Shown: positions 1 to 10,439 of the stretch, piece after piece | Position numbering within the stretch: position 1 is the first letter of the stretch | How the letters are laid out: every line of letters starts with the position of its first letter | Source of the DNA: Phanerodontia chrysosporium | Lineage: Eukaryota; Basidiomycota; Agaricomycetes; Polyporales; Phanerochaetaceae | Assembly (NCBI GenBank): GCA_001910725.1 | Contig: MJGA01000113.1 | Location: 1 to 28,161 of the forward strand | Length of the DNA: 28,161 nucleotides | Direction: 5' to 3' | Notes under the pieces: model-generated | What the model was told of the DNA's origin: nothing | The model's database searches: none | The model's input: the letters and a program-made list of their open reading frames with translations, nothing else | Made by a program: the position numbers and the translations under genes

Positions 1-834
1 ACAAGAGTCTAAGTCGTTGCTGTCGTGCAGACTTTCGCTGAGGAGGGGCTCTGAGGGAACTTGGGCAGACAAGTGCTCTACCTAGAATTCCAACTGCTAG
101 TCCGTACGAGCGAGACGAACATTACCCTCCGAGAAACATAGCGGCAGCTGAGCGTTGGCTAGAGTCGCAGTTCCTGTCAATTCTGAATCAGCATAGATGC
201 CGTGTATATACGAATGCTGAACCCTAAAGACTACTCGCATAACGAAGCTCGCGGTTCGAGCAACCTTCTTGCGTTGGTACACTTTCGTGACCGTTTCCAA
301 CCGAAGACTCTCTCGTATTGTTACTTACAGATACGCACACGAGACTTCATACAGCCTGATGATGTAGAAGGCAAAGCAGGATTCCGTGACGGAGACGCTT
401 GAAGTGAGAAGTAGGACATGGCGGTTGAAAGCGAAGAAACACCGGAGTGTCTTGCCATCAATCACTCGGAGGCTCGAGCGCCATCCTCGTGGCGTCTCCC
501 CTCGTGTTAGCGTAGCCAGCTCAATCTATCTCGTTCTCGTTCCCTACTGAAGTTGTTCAAGACCTGCCAGCCCACAGGAACAAGGCCGCAGTCTGCAAGG
601 GCACATAAGTTTCACTCCAGAAACTCAAATCCGCATTCCGTACAATATACATGATTATTTCCGGGCTCCATAAGCGTAGAAATGGACAGGCATTAGCGTG
701 GGGAGTCGTGTACATGGAAAGCAGCCAAGCGCAGGGGGTCATATTGCAGATGGAGACGTCTAGAGAATGTGTGCAGATTCGCGGATTAAATCGGAACGCA
801 AAAGATATAGCAATAAAGAGAGAAGACGGCGCGC
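1..834. other. Flank with no recognised gene
   Basis: I see no convincing gene in this stretch. Short open frames exist on both strands (for example minus 97-300 and plus 202-402), but none shows a recognisable domain or a coherent splice pattern. It lies downstream of the minus-strand sterol acyltransferase and may hold its 3' untranslated region. The last acyltransferase frame stays open down to 557, so part of 557-834 could be coding if the stop proposed at 835-837 is wrong. Confidence 0.4.
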
Positions 835-2938
835 TCAATACGCGCCAGTACGCGACGCAGAGCAGCGGGAAGCCCGCGTAGAGGCCGAGCCAGAAGACAA
901 TGTTCCCGAAGAGCTTGTTGCGCTTGATGACGGGCAATGCGCCCGACGGCGATGAGCGGGATCTGCGCAAGCTGGAGCGTGAAGAGGTACATCCGGATCT
1001 TCTTCGTCACGATCGCCATCACGAGCTCGTGCACGGCCGCACTGAGCAGGAACGTGAAGAACATCGCCGAGTTCCGCGAGAGCTTGTACTGGCTGATCGA
1101 GGACGCGTAGACGTGCCGCAGCAGGAACGTGTGCACCGGCTTGTTCCACTTGCGCGAGAACTCGTCCCACGACGTCGCGTTCCACCAGTCCTCGTAGAAC
1201 TGCCGGTCCGCGAAGCGCGAGAGCTCCGCGAAGCCGTTGCAGATGCACTCTGCACGCGTCGATCAGGAACCGCCTCAATGTGAATGAGAGACAGGGGCTC
1301 ACCAAAGATGAGGTAGAAGAGCAACAGGTAGGCGATCATGAACGGCAAAGCGAGATCGAGCAGGGAACGGAAGAAGGACTGGTCTTTCGTCGGGGTGAGC
1401 GGGAAGATGAAGCTTTCGGTGACGGTGTACAGCAGAGCAAACGTGCCAAACGTTGCGACCGTCTTCTCGAACACGTACAACGGCCGAATACGGTCCGTGC
1501 GCGGGTACTCGAGCTCGTAGACCAGCGTTGGTGTGATCATGTAGCTCGCAAAGTTCTTGAGCGAGATGTTGTTCGGCCAGCGGATGTACTCGGGGCCTGT
1601 ACTCACGAGCTCCGCGTCGAGTTCAGAGTACTCGCGCGCAAGCGCGGCGATGTTCTCGTCGGGATGGTCGACGAGCGGGTGCGGCGCGGGCTTCAGCACG
1701 TCCTCGGGCTCAGGATGCGGTTGCCTGTCGTCATGATCTGCTCCGGGTTCGCCTTCGACGCAGGCGCGAGCGGCGCCGCGCCCGTGTCGGGACCCGCTGC
1801 CGTCGGCGCGGTCGGCTCGGGGTGCCTGCCCGCCGCGTTCGTGCGCCGCCGGAGCGTCGGCTCCGCGGTCTCGTCGAGGATGCTCTCGGGCTCGGCCGTA
1901 ATCGGCAAGTCGTTCGTCGGAGCGTCGTCGACGACACGCATCGCGGCACGCTCGCGCTCACGGCGCCTGGATTCAGCCGCAGCGACCGCCTCGTCCAGCC
2001 GCCGACCTTCGCGGTCGCCTGACGTAATTGCTCCAACACGGCCTGCGCCTGCTGGTGGACATACGAGAGGTAGCCGTTGATGTTCATGTACGAGTGCATC
2101 TTCATGAGCATGGTGAGGGTGTGGAGCGTGAGGTAGCCCGACTGCACCCACGGCCAGTGTCTATGACGAGGTCAGACGTCATTCGCGGCAACGAGGCAGC
2201 GCAGCGTACCTGTGGAAGGCCCACTTGATCGCAGTGAAGAGCACGAGAGCTTGCCAGGTGTGTTGGATGATGAGGCCTGTGCGATAGTACGATATCCAGC
2301 CGTTGGCGACTGCTTTGGCGAAGGGGATGCAGACACCGGTGCTGAAGACGAGCACGGCGTCGCTGATGAAGAGCATGAGGGTGTCTTCGGAGAACATGTG
2401 CTTCATGGCAAAGTCGAGGGAGATGGCCTTGCCCTTTGTTTCGAGGCTGCGGACATATGTCCTTACAGCCACGAGGAACATTGAGATCCAGAAGAGAGTG
2501 AAGAAGCCCTAGAGTAGTGTCAGTTCATGTCGTCGAATTCAAGCCCGTAACCACGCACCCTGAATTCATTCGATACCGTCTTCTCATTCGTAATGTCAAA
2601 CGTCGACTTGCGTGGGGAGAAAGACACCATCGCCCGTAGCTTCTTGGATTTGCCTGACCGGACAGGCTTTGACACATAGATGGTGCCCTGTGTCGTCTCA
2701 ATGCCTCCACTGGGGGTACGAGTCGTCGTTCGCGGCTTGCTGGCGACATGTTGTGGAGGGTCTATGACCTCGAGAATGGCGGTCGTGAATTGTGTCCTGG
2801 TCGGCGGGTCAGCAAGGAACAGGAGACAGCGAGGATCGGTGGAGCGCACTCTGTGGTGGACATTTTGTTGATGTCGATTTCATCCAGGTGCAGGTGGATG
2901 GTAGGCGGTAGATCGGGGAGCTCGTCGTCGCTGGACAT
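835..2938 (-). CDS. ARE2: Sterol O-acyltransferase (ARE1/ARE2-like, MBOAT family)
   Basis: This ER multi-pass enzyme esterifies sterols with fatty acyl-CoA for lipid-droplet storage. Exons read 2938-2559, 2508-2210, 2160-1303 and 1249 to about 835; the introns (50, 49 and 53 bases) all have GT-AG ends. Family marks are the FYEDWWN motif near 1180, followed by the WDEFSRKWNKPVH segment, and the catalytic-type histidine in SAAVHELVMA near 1030. Hydrophobic helices occur throughout. The N-terminal part (from MSSDDELPDLPP) is polar and variable, as is usual in ARE proteins. The frame breaks at about 2873-2876, 1995-1996 and 1741-1745 (each consistent with one missing base) and at 938-944 (one extra or two missing). 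Homology resumes immediately after each break. The C-terminus is uncertain: the frame ending GFPLLCVAY runs on to 557 unless a small shift gives the stop at 835. The family is clear; the choice between ARE1 and ARE2 is nominal. Confidence 0.85.
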
Positions 2939-3398
2939 GGTGAGGGATATATATGGAGCCCGAATTTAGTCAGGGAGTCGGGCTGGGGAGGAGAGAGCAA
3001 ACTCGTAACGAAAGCGAAACGGAGGCAAAGAGCCGCCCAGACGCGTGTTTCGCCCTCACGTAACCGGAGTTGACACATGCGACGTGTAACGCTCGTGGAC
3101 GCTCGACAAGAAAAAGCCACCATTGCGGAGCCTTGGAGTGCGCTTGGGTAGGTGCACTGTACCCCACAGAACCGTAAGCACGAGTCAAAGCACACGAGAC
3201 GGCATTCCCTGCGGCGACCGCTGCTGGTTGCACGACAAGCGCTGAACATAAGCTCACATGCGTCATCACTCCACGTGGGCCTACTTTGTGGCGCGGTGAT
3301 CGCCGGGGTGACCGTCACGCCGCCTCGCCTCCGACTCCCGTCGGTGCTTGTCACGGCTCCGCGTTCACCGAACACACGCTTACGCGAGCTCGCTCGAC
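2939..3398. promoter_or_regulatory. Divergent intergenic region, sterol acyltransferase / RED
   Basis: This 460-base gap separates the start codons of the minus-strand sterol acyltransferase (2938) and the plus-strand RED gene (3399). It must carry the 5' flanks of both. An AT-rich patch (gggatatatatgg, about 2944-2956) lies almost on the acyltransferase start, too close to act as its TATA box. No other motif could be assigned. Confidence 0.4.
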
Positions 3399-4824
3399 AT
3401 GGACCAGGTCCGTCCCATCTGCTGTCGCCTCTGCTCCCCGCGCAACGCTGACCCACATCCCCAGGAATCCTTCCGCAAGCTCCTCCAAACGCCCAAGCCA
3501 GGCGCACCGACCGCCCGCCCTACGAATGCTCCGTCAGCACACGGGAAGAAGGCCAAGACGTGAAGTCATCGCCCCCTAATGCATGCGCTAATCGCGACTG
3601 ACACGAGCCTCCGTCAGAAAGAACGCGGACCCGGCACAACCCGCGTTCAAACCCGGACAGTAAAGAAGCTCGATCAGTACCGCGACCGCGCTGGCGAACG
3701 GCGGCAGGGACTCGCACATGACTATGCCCAGGTTGAGGCCTTAGCAGAGGACTTTGAAAAGCGGAACGCGGAGAAGGACCGGGAAACGGTGCGTACCGCA
3801 GTCTCCGCTATTCTGAGCTATCCATTATTCAGTCCAAATCCATCGCCATTCAGCTCGAGGAGCAGCGAAAATACTTGGGCGGAGACAGCGAGCACACCGT
3901 ACTCGTCAAGGGCCTCGACTTTGCGCTCCTAGAACAGAACAAGGCGCGCCTCGCAGAGGAGTCGACCGTCGACGACGATGTGCTGGAACAGGCCTTTGTC
4001 GAGGGCTCGTCGCAGGTCCCGAAGAAGCGCACCCGCGAGGACATCATTCGCGACCTGAAGAACAAACGCATGAAGGGCAGCCCGGAAGATGCTGCCGCGG
4101 CCGCACCAAGCGCAGACGTCCCGCTCGACGACGTGAAGAAGACGGGCAAGTTCAAGCCATAGGCTTCAAGCCTGTCGGCGCGACCAAGAAGAAAAAGCCC
4201 AAGGCAGGCGAAGCTGACGGTGCGCCGAAAAAGAAAAAGAAGAAAACCGAGGAGATCCCGCCCGCCGCCGCGCCTTCATCAACAACAGCACCCGCAACAA
4301 ACGCAAACGCAGCGCCGGCTTCGTCTCTAAAGCCGGCCCCACCAGAACCGGAACCAATAGATGACGACGACGACATCTTCGCGGGCGCAGGCGACTATAC
4401 GGGCATCGAGGTCGGAGACGACGACGACGACGACGACGACGAAGATGTCGACGCGCCTCGAGAGGCGAAGGAGCTTTCCGATGGCGAGGTGCACGACGGC
4501 GCGCCACCACCCCGGCGCTGGGTCGACGTCGACGAGCCGCCAGTGCTCCCGCCGCGCTCGGTGTCGCCAGAACGCGCAACATCCTCGTCGGCGCCGCCGC
4601 AAGCGCGGGAGAGTGCGTCCCCCGGACGCGACGCGCCCGCTCAGGCAGACGACGACGCAGAAGATGCGGCGCCGGCGCGCCTGCAGCCGCTCGCGTCGAG
4701 CGCGGTGCCGAGCATCCGCGAGCTGCTCGCGATCGACGAGGCGAAGGAGCGCGAGGCGAAGCGCCGGGCGCGTCGTGAGAAGAAGAAGGGGAAGAAGACG
4801 GCGGCAGGGGATGATAGCGAGTAG
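3399..4824 (+). CDS. RED/IK-type spliceosomal protein
   Basis: RED (IK) is a nuclear protein of the spliceosomal B complex that partners with SMU1. Exons are 3399-3407, 3465-3559, 3618-3788 and 3833-4824, with introns of 57, 58 and 44 bases. The first coding exon holds only Met-Asp-Gln. The joined start MDQESFRKLLQTPKPGA is typical of fungal RED. It is followed by YRDRAGERRQG and KYLGGDSEHTVLVKGLDFAL, the hallmark of the RED N-terminal domain, then DIFAGAGDYTGIE and a long Asp/Glu tract. The tail is basic and Lys-rich. Two single-base losses are implied. One is in the C run at 3652-3654, between QPAFKP and RTVKKLDQ. The other is at 4157-4159, where the apparent TAG at 4160-4162 interrupts KFKPIGFKPVG. 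With both corrected the protein is about 422 residues. Its 3' end converges on the unknown minus-strand gene. Confidence 0.88.
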
Positions 4825-5115
4825 AACAGGTATCGTGTCTGTCTGCTGGCATGTCGAAACACGACAGGAGATTATCCTTACTGAGATCTATGGCATTATA
4901 CACACTGCGAGTTATTGAGGATAGGCTTCGCACGCAAGCTGCTGCATTGTTTTAGTGTGCGCGTTCTAACTGTACCCGGCACCCGACCGATAGCTTGGTA
5001 GCCCCCCAGCAAAATGACAGTTTAGCTTCATGGGTGTTCTTGACCCTCTCAGAAGAAATATCGCCAGGTCTCGCTCCGAGTTGTCCTGAAGGTCGGGGAC
5101 AGTCAGCCACCGTCG
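4825..5115. other. Convergent 3' intergenic region
   Basis: These 291 bases lie between the stop codons of RED (plus) and the unrecognised minus-strand gene. They probably hold both 3' untranslated regions. No coding or structural feature was recognised. Confidence 0.4.
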
Positions 5116-5697
5116 CTACTCTGATACCAAAGCTACATACGTCGTCTTCTGCGAATCGTCCGCGCCTAGGATACGCTCGATGCACAGTCGACCGAGTGCG
5201 CGCACGACCTCCATGAAGCCATACTCGGCCACGACGTGCGAGACTCGAATCAGCGTCTGCAGCGTCATCCGCCCGGTGTCAGCAGCGCTCTGGCGAGACA
5301 TGTATGCAATGGTGCTCACGCCGAGTATGTAGGGGGAGCTCCTCAAGCACGAGAACCAGCTCCTCTCCGCCGAACGCTGTGAAATCGCAGAGCGCTGTCA
5401 CGCCGGCGGTGTCAGCGGGAAGGCGGCCACAGCCCGCGCGCCAGCGACGCACCCTCGAACGCGTCCACGGCCACTGCAATGCATGCATCAGCGGCTCCGC
5501 CGGACGCAGCATCACAGCAGGGATGCCGTACTCACCGGCTCGGATGAACGCCACGCAGCCGAGCCCGAACGCGAACCAGTGCACGAGGAGCTCGGGCGTG
5601 TCTGCGGCGGCTGATTCTGTGCTGTGTATCTGTACCATCCTTCGCAGAATGGGTGATGCCTGGGTGGTGAGTGTTGCGTCCGCTCCGGCTGCTCGGG
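5116..5697 (-). CDS. Unrecognised helical protein, 5' end unresolved
   Basis: I do not recognise this protein. A coherent minus-strand splice path is 5697-5536, 5473-5453 (21 bases), 5394-5320 and 5256-5116. Introns of 62, 58 and 63 bases have GTGAGT, GTGCGT and GTGAGC donors and GCAG, ACAG and GCAG acceptors. The product is rich in hydrophobic and acidic helix-forming segments, including PELLVHWFAFGLGCVAFIRA, VDAFEALCDFTAFGGEELVL and VSHVVAEYGFMEVVRALGRL. Such segments would fit helical repeats, but no family can be named. One disruption lies in the five-C run at 5331-5335 (one extra base or two missing), between EEL and the in-frame YILG. The first exon shown follows an acceptor-like GCGCGCAG, so an upstream start exon probably lies between 5700 and 5900. 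An internal ATG at 5638 is an alternative start. Confidence 0.45.
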
Positions 5698-5909
5698 CTG
5701 CGCGCCCGCGGGCACGTCAGCAACTCGGCTGGCGATGTTTAGCGTGGTCAGCCCCGCGGCCGGGTGCCGGGATGTGGCGTGTGATTCACGGCAGGTGCGT
5801 CAGACGGCGCACAGGCGCGATGTCATGCAATGGGGTTATCCACGGGACATATCACATTTCCTGCTGCTACTCGTACATCCGGGGGGGCACGCGCGCGGCT
5901 CCGTCTCCG

Positions 5910-6461
5910 TCACGACTTCTCGCGTTTCGGCTCCGCGGCGAGCAGCCCGGCGCGCTGCGCGAAGGTCGTGAAGGACAGCCGCGGGTCGAGGTCGTCCAGC
6001 GAGCTGTGTGCGGGGTGCGCGTGAGACGTGCGGGGGGCAGGGCGCGAAGGGAGTGTGACGCACCGCTTCTTCATCTCGCTCCGCCAGGTGATTTCGCGCA
6101 GGTCGTCCGTGCGGAGTGTTGCCCCGAGTGTGCCAAGTGCGAGCGCGACGAAGGCTTCGATGATGATCTGCGTGTAGTGCGTGTGGGGTGCGTCAGAGAG
6201 GAAGGGCGTGCGAAGGAAGAGCACGCACGTCGGTCGGCAGGGATCCTTCTGGTCGACCAAGGGCCTTCAAATGGGATAAATCTACAATGTGTCCGTATGA
6301 GAGTATTGGCGGCATCTATGTCCTCGGTGGACGTACGCTCATAGGTCGAGAACGCAGCTATGGAGCTGAGATGAGTGCCTGAAGGCATGAGCAGGAAGTA
6401 TGTGACACTAACCATGGAGAATGGCGATACCAGCCAGGATCAAAAGCACGTTTCCAATCAT
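5910..6461 (-). CDS. EMC5: ER membrane protein complex subunit 5 (EMC5, MMGT family)
   Basis: EMC5 is a small two-helix subunit of the ER membrane complex, which inserts membrane proteins. The family is also annotated as a membrane magnesium transporter. Five exons join in frame: 6461-6413, 6357-6337, 6281-6229, 6167-6064 and 6003-5910, giving 106 residues. Introns of 55, 55, 61 and 60 bases all have GT-AG ends. The N-terminal helix (GNVLLILAGIAILHAAFSTY) runs into the conserved YEHLSHLKALGRPEGSLPTD loop. A second helix (IIIEAFVALALGTLGATL) is followed by the cytosolic tail with LREITWRSEMKKR and SLDDLDPRLSF. Length and order match fungal EMC5. The 21-base second exon is very small. The start codon lies 236 bases from that of PET117 on the other strand. 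No frame damage is seen. Confidence 0.92.
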
Positions 6462-6697
6462 TTCGTCTGCTATCGTGCCTCTAGGATATGGCTGCACAAG
6501 CGTGCGATGGAAGATGGGGATGTGCGAGTAGCGACCAAGTGGCACAGCAGCAAGCGGACAGACGGCGCTTCCGCGCTTGCTCTGAACCCCCACCCAATCC
6601 GCGCCAGTCCGCGCCGCGCCCGCGCAGCTCTTTCAACGCACGCTCTCAGCCACACGCCACCATCGGAGGGTTCCTCGGATACTTGTGCACGAACACG
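6462..6697. promoter_or_regulatory. Bidirectional promoter region EMC5 / PET117
   Basis: This 236-base gap separates the two divergent start codons (6461 minus, 6698 plus). It must contain the 5' flanks of both genes. No TATA box is evident, as is common for fungal housekeeping genes. Confidence 0.5.
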
Positions 6698-7008
6698 ATG
6701 TCACGCGCAGCGAAGGCGACGCTGCTCGGATCGCTGGTTTTCACCGTCGGGATCGTCTGGACGGTGCACTTCATGCAGAAGCAGGAGTCCGAGGTGCGCC
6801 GTGCCCGAACTCGCGCCCCCGTCGACGCGCTGACAATCGTGTTATGCGGGGACAGACGATGTATCAGGGCGTCTTGCGCGACGACGAGCGGCGGAAAGAG
6901 AAGATGCGCCAGCGGCAGGCCGAGCTCGAGGAGTCGCAGCGCAAACGCGCTCTCTACGAGCGGGTGCAGCACGTCGCGAGCGCAGACCCTCCGCCAGCGT
7001 CGTCATGA
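6698..7008 (+). CDS. PET117: Cytochrome c oxidase assembly factor PET117
   Basis: Pet117 is a small mitochondrial inner-membrane/matrix protein needed for cytochrome c oxidase assembly; in yeast it supports heme A synthase. Two exons, 6698-6793 and 6856-7008, are separated by a 62-base GT-AG intron and encode 82 residues. The start MSRAAKATL leads into one membrane helix (LLGSLVFTVGIVWTVHFMQ). This is followed by the signature MYQGVLRDDERRKEKM, equivalent to the family's xxHxGVxRDxERRxxK stretch. The tail is a charged, helical Arg/Glu/Gln region. Length and layout match the family. The frame is intact. Confidence 0.9.
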
Positions 7009-7794
7009 CCCCTCTCTCCAGCCAAGGCCAACCAGGTGCCTGTTGCTCCGCCCGCAGAGCCTCTCATGCATGTCAGATGCTAGATGGGCGACCTCGGCTC
7101 CTGCAAAACCCCCACTCATGTATCGACCTACCGCATATACCCAATACATACAACTCCCCGCCGATGGCTCTTGGCTAGATGCTCCTCGTCCCCGCAAGTG
7201 CTGCTGTGCCTTAAAGTTCGGGAATGGCAAGTACGGACCTCCCGTGGAGCCCGTAGAGTTGGAGGAAGGTTAAATCCGAGGTCGCGACCACTGCGAAGTA
7301 TTCAAACGGTCTCACACTGTATGTAAAGCCTCTCGTAATTTTTATGCTCGGCCCTGCACCTCTGGATCCGGAGGTCGGGTGCTTCCTGTGAGTACTCGTA
7401 TGCTCTAGTGTCAATACGGCGAGCGTCTGAAACAGCACGACATTTCCTTGCTCAGCAAACGCGTACACATGACATGACAAGACATTTCTACACTGTTTTC
7501 CGAATGGTAGCCTACCCTCTGGGCAACGGTGCGTACTGACCGACGCGGGACACCTTCAAACCACGATGTCCCGGGTCTCCGCGCGTGACGGTCACGCGTC
7601 AGTCGATTTTGCGGGGTCTGGCCCTCGGCTTGCCGCCTCTGGTGTCTGCAGCCGGGCGGGCGCTCGCGGGCGCCTGACCAGTAAAACATTCGATGTGGTG
7701 AGGACGTGAAATCCACCACCCTCTCCCTCTCCCCTCGAGGTCGTACGTGCCACCCAGCCCGCGCGCACTCCTCGCCCGCAGCATCGCTGGAGCC
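7009..7794. other. Intergenic region upstream of the PQ-loop pair
   Basis: This stretch of 786 bases has no gene I can support. A minus-strand open frame at 7211-7480 has no recognisable motif. A pyrimidine-rich tract at about 7710-7736 lies shortly before the first PQ-loop start codon (7795). Such tracts commonly mark fungal core promoters and transcription starts. Confidence 0.4.
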
Positions 7795-8957
7795 ATGCCG
7801 CTGCCGACGAACGCCGCCGCGGAGAACGTCCTGGGCACCATCGGTACGCCCGCCTGCGCACGCACTGTGTCTGCTTTGCTGACGTCGCACGACGCGTAGG
7901 GACGATCTGCTGGACAGTACAGCTCATACCGCAGGTGTGGAAGAGCTGGAGAGAGAAGTCAACCGATGGACTGTCCCATTGGCTAGTGTGCGTCTTTATG
8001 TTGTGCGAGCACGCGACCGTCGCTGACAGCCTCGTAGGCTCGTGTGGGGCGTAGCCGGTGCCTTCCTCGGTGTTTATGTCATTGTTCAGGGCCTGAGCGT
8101 ACCGCTCATTGTACAACCACAAGCCTTCGGCATCCTTTCCTTGATTTCTTGGGCACAAGTGCGTACGGTTCATCTCATACTCTACACCATGTGCTCACAT
8201 GTACTGGAACGTAGTGTTTATACTACGGGCAACGCCGGTCTTTAATGGTTGCGATAACCGCCTTCATAGTTGTCGTTGCTGTGTCTGGAGGATTTGAGGC
8301 TGGTATGGTCTATGCCGTCAGAGTGAGTCACCGATATCTTTGTCCGTACGTTGGCGGTACTGACGTCGGGCCCAGCCAGCATACAACAAAGGGAATCATG
8401 CGCCGGTGCAGTTCTTTGGAATCTTCAGCTCTGTAATTATAGCCCTAGCACTACTGTAAGTGATCCTTCGCCGCTACCGTCGACTTCTTACTGAGATATA
8501 TGCAGACCACAATATTACGAGATCTACCGCCGTCGCGAAGTCGTTGGCATTTCTATCCTATTCATGGTTATTGACTGCTCGGGTGGGGTCTTTAGTACCC
8601 TGTCCTTAATTTTTGCGGAGAAGTTCGATGTCATTGCTGGCGTCACTTACTCCTTGGTTGTGGTACGTACTCCCACCCATGTTTACCCTGCACGGGCTAA
8701 GGCGCGTATATTCAAAGGTTCTCGACGGGATTGTGCTTTTGCTTGCTGCAATCCTGAACCCAAGGGCAAAACGCAGACGAGCTCGCGAAGCTGCTGCCGA
8801 AGCGATTGCTACCCAAGATAACTCACCCACGTAAGCTCTCACGCCATCCAGGGTTTATCGCTCCGTTCACGTCCTCCTTAGTATGACTGTTACGGGCGGC
8901 GAATATTCAGATCAAGAGAAGAAGCCTCTCAACGAAGAGCGACAACTGGCAGCATAA
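7795..8957 (+). CDS. PQ-loop repeat membrane protein, tandem copy 1
   Basis: PQ-loop proteins are seven-helix transporters (MtN3/cystinosin/SWEET-like), often vacuolar or lysosomal amino-acid exporters. Eight exons join in frame: 7795-7843, 7900-7987, 8038-8158, 8215-8322, 8376-8455, 8506-8662, 8718-8830 and 8882-8957, giving 263 residues. Both PQ motifs are present: VQLIPQVWKSWREKSTDGLS near residue 25 and LPQYYEIYRRREVVGIS near residue 150. Hydrophobic helices separate them. The C-terminal tail is polar with an Arg/Lys-rich start (RAKRRRARE). A closely related gene follows about 270 bases downstream in the same orientation. The substrate cannot be inferred from sequence. Confidence 0.9.
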
Positions 8958-9223
8958 CTTCATAGTTTGTGCTCTAGATGAATATACTTGCTTAACGACA
9001 CTACACCCTGCACATGACATCTTTCTACGGTTGCCAATGAGCACATAACGTCCACGCAGCAGATAATATATGGAGCAAATGGCGAATATGTCTCACGATC
9101 GCTTACCATATGACTCGAAAGGGCGCGGCAGAGACGCCTTCGTGGCGTCGTGCCACGATCATATAAGTCCACAACGTACTACGACACAGTGCTTCTAGAC
9201 CGTGCCGTGCGGCGTCTTGCGGC
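8958..9223. other. Spacer between tandem PQ-loop genes
   Basis: These 266 bases hold the 3' end of copy 1 and the promoter of copy 2. No repeat flanking the duplication and no mobile-element end was seen. Confidence 0.4.
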
Positions 9224-10341
9224 ATGCCTACGAATGCTGCCGCTGAGAACGTGCTCGGAACTTTGGGTGCGGAAGCCCTCTTCTCTTATGGATAACGCCC
9301 CTATCAACTGCGACTATGTTCAGGGACGGTATGTTGGATGATCCAGCTGCTACCACAGGTTTGGAAGAGCTGGCGCGAGAAGTCCACAGAAGGACTGTCG
9401 GATTACCTGGTGTGAGGTCCACACTGCGCTTCTCGGGCCTTGCATGTCTGATAATTACGAATAGGCTTCTGTGGAGCATCTCGGCGTGGTTTCTCGGGGT
9501 GTACGCCATCGTACAGGACCTGAACATCCCGCTCATCGTCCAACCGCAGATATTCGGCTTCCTCTCATTGGTCTCATGGGCACAGGTGGGCAAGCTCTGC
9601 TGTGGCAAACACGATCTATGGCACTGAGTGTCGCCGGTCAGTGTCAGTATTACGGTAGAAGACGACCTCTCAGAGTATGCGTTTTATTGTTCCTTATCGG
9701 GGTGGTATTGCAGGCAGGGTTTGAGGTTGGCATGGTATATGCAGTCCGCGTATGTGTCTGTGCCCGCCTCTGCAAGTGCCCTGGACTGACCGCGCAAGCC
9801 AGCCATCATTTCGTGCTGGAAACATTCGTGGGACGCAGTTCTTTGGAGTCATGGCCTCCATACTGCTCTCACTCGGTCTCTTGTCAGTACCTACGCAGAA
9901 TTACTTACTCCATCCTACTGACAAAACAGTACGTACTATTTAGCCCACAGTACTATGAGATATACAAGTATCGCGAGGTCATCGGCATCTCCATCCCATT
10001 TATGGCCATCGACCTACTGGGCGGAGTATTCAGTGATCTCTCGCTGGTGTTCAAGGCCAAGTTCGACGTGATTGCAGGTGTTGCGTATTCTCTTGTTGTG
10101 GTAAGTAACGGCGAGGCTTGGTTGCGGTGCGGCTATCTGACCTCAATAGGTCCTAGATGGGGTTGTCATCGTGCTTGCACTCATACTCAACCCTTTGGCA
10201 CGAAGACGGCGCCGGCGAGAAGCAGCAGTACCGGTTCCTCATGGAGAAGATGACGTCGCGACCGAAATAGTGGCGGATGCGGACCAGCCAGTAGTCGTAC
10301 TAGAAAGTCAGGAAAAGCAGGCAGATGAAATACACACTTGA
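9224..10341 (+). CDS. PQ-loop repeat membrane protein, tandem copy 2
   Basis: This is a paralogue of the preceding gene with the same fold. Seven exons join in frame: 9224-9266, 9324-9411, 9465-9585, 9642-9749, 9803-9882, 9944-10100 and 10150-10341, giving 262 residues. Five internal exons have exactly the lengths of copy 1 (88, 121, 108, 80 and 157 bases), while intron sequences and lengths differ. PQ motifs are IQLLPQVWKSWREKSTEGLS and FPQYYEIYKYREVIGIS. The N-terminus is two residues shorter. The C-terminal tail differs: it is acidic (HGEDDVATEIVADAD) and is carried on one long last exon, with no counterpart to copy 1's final intron. By eye the shared core is about 60% identical. The function is presumably related transport. 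Confidence 0.9.
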
Positions 10342-10439
10342 TAGACCAGGAACATCCAAAGGTTTCAATCCAGAGCAGGACTAGAATTATAATGACCGTA
10401 GATGACAGAAACCAAAGTAGACTCTACAAGAAAACCAAA

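Noticed and set aside
1280..2080. Long plus-strand open frame of about 266 codons
   Set aside because: It is antisense to the sterol acyltransferase exons. Its protein is Arg/Ser-rich with no domain, and the minus strand shows clear MBOAT motifs.
3560..3610. Alternative acceptor CACGAG for RED intron 2, which would avoid the 3652 frame shift
   Set aside because: It gives LRQKERGPGTTRVQ in place of the family-like ADPAQPAFKP segment and has a poorer acceptor than CGTCAG.
4166..4933. Long minus-strand frame opposite RED
   Set aside because: It is an Arg/Ala/Ser-rich shadow of the GC-rich, acidic RED tail, with no splice logic or domain.
7211..7480. Minus-strand frame of about 89 codons between PET117 and the PQ-loop pair
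   Set aside because: It reads smoothly in places but has no recognised motif, no clear start context and no supporting exons.
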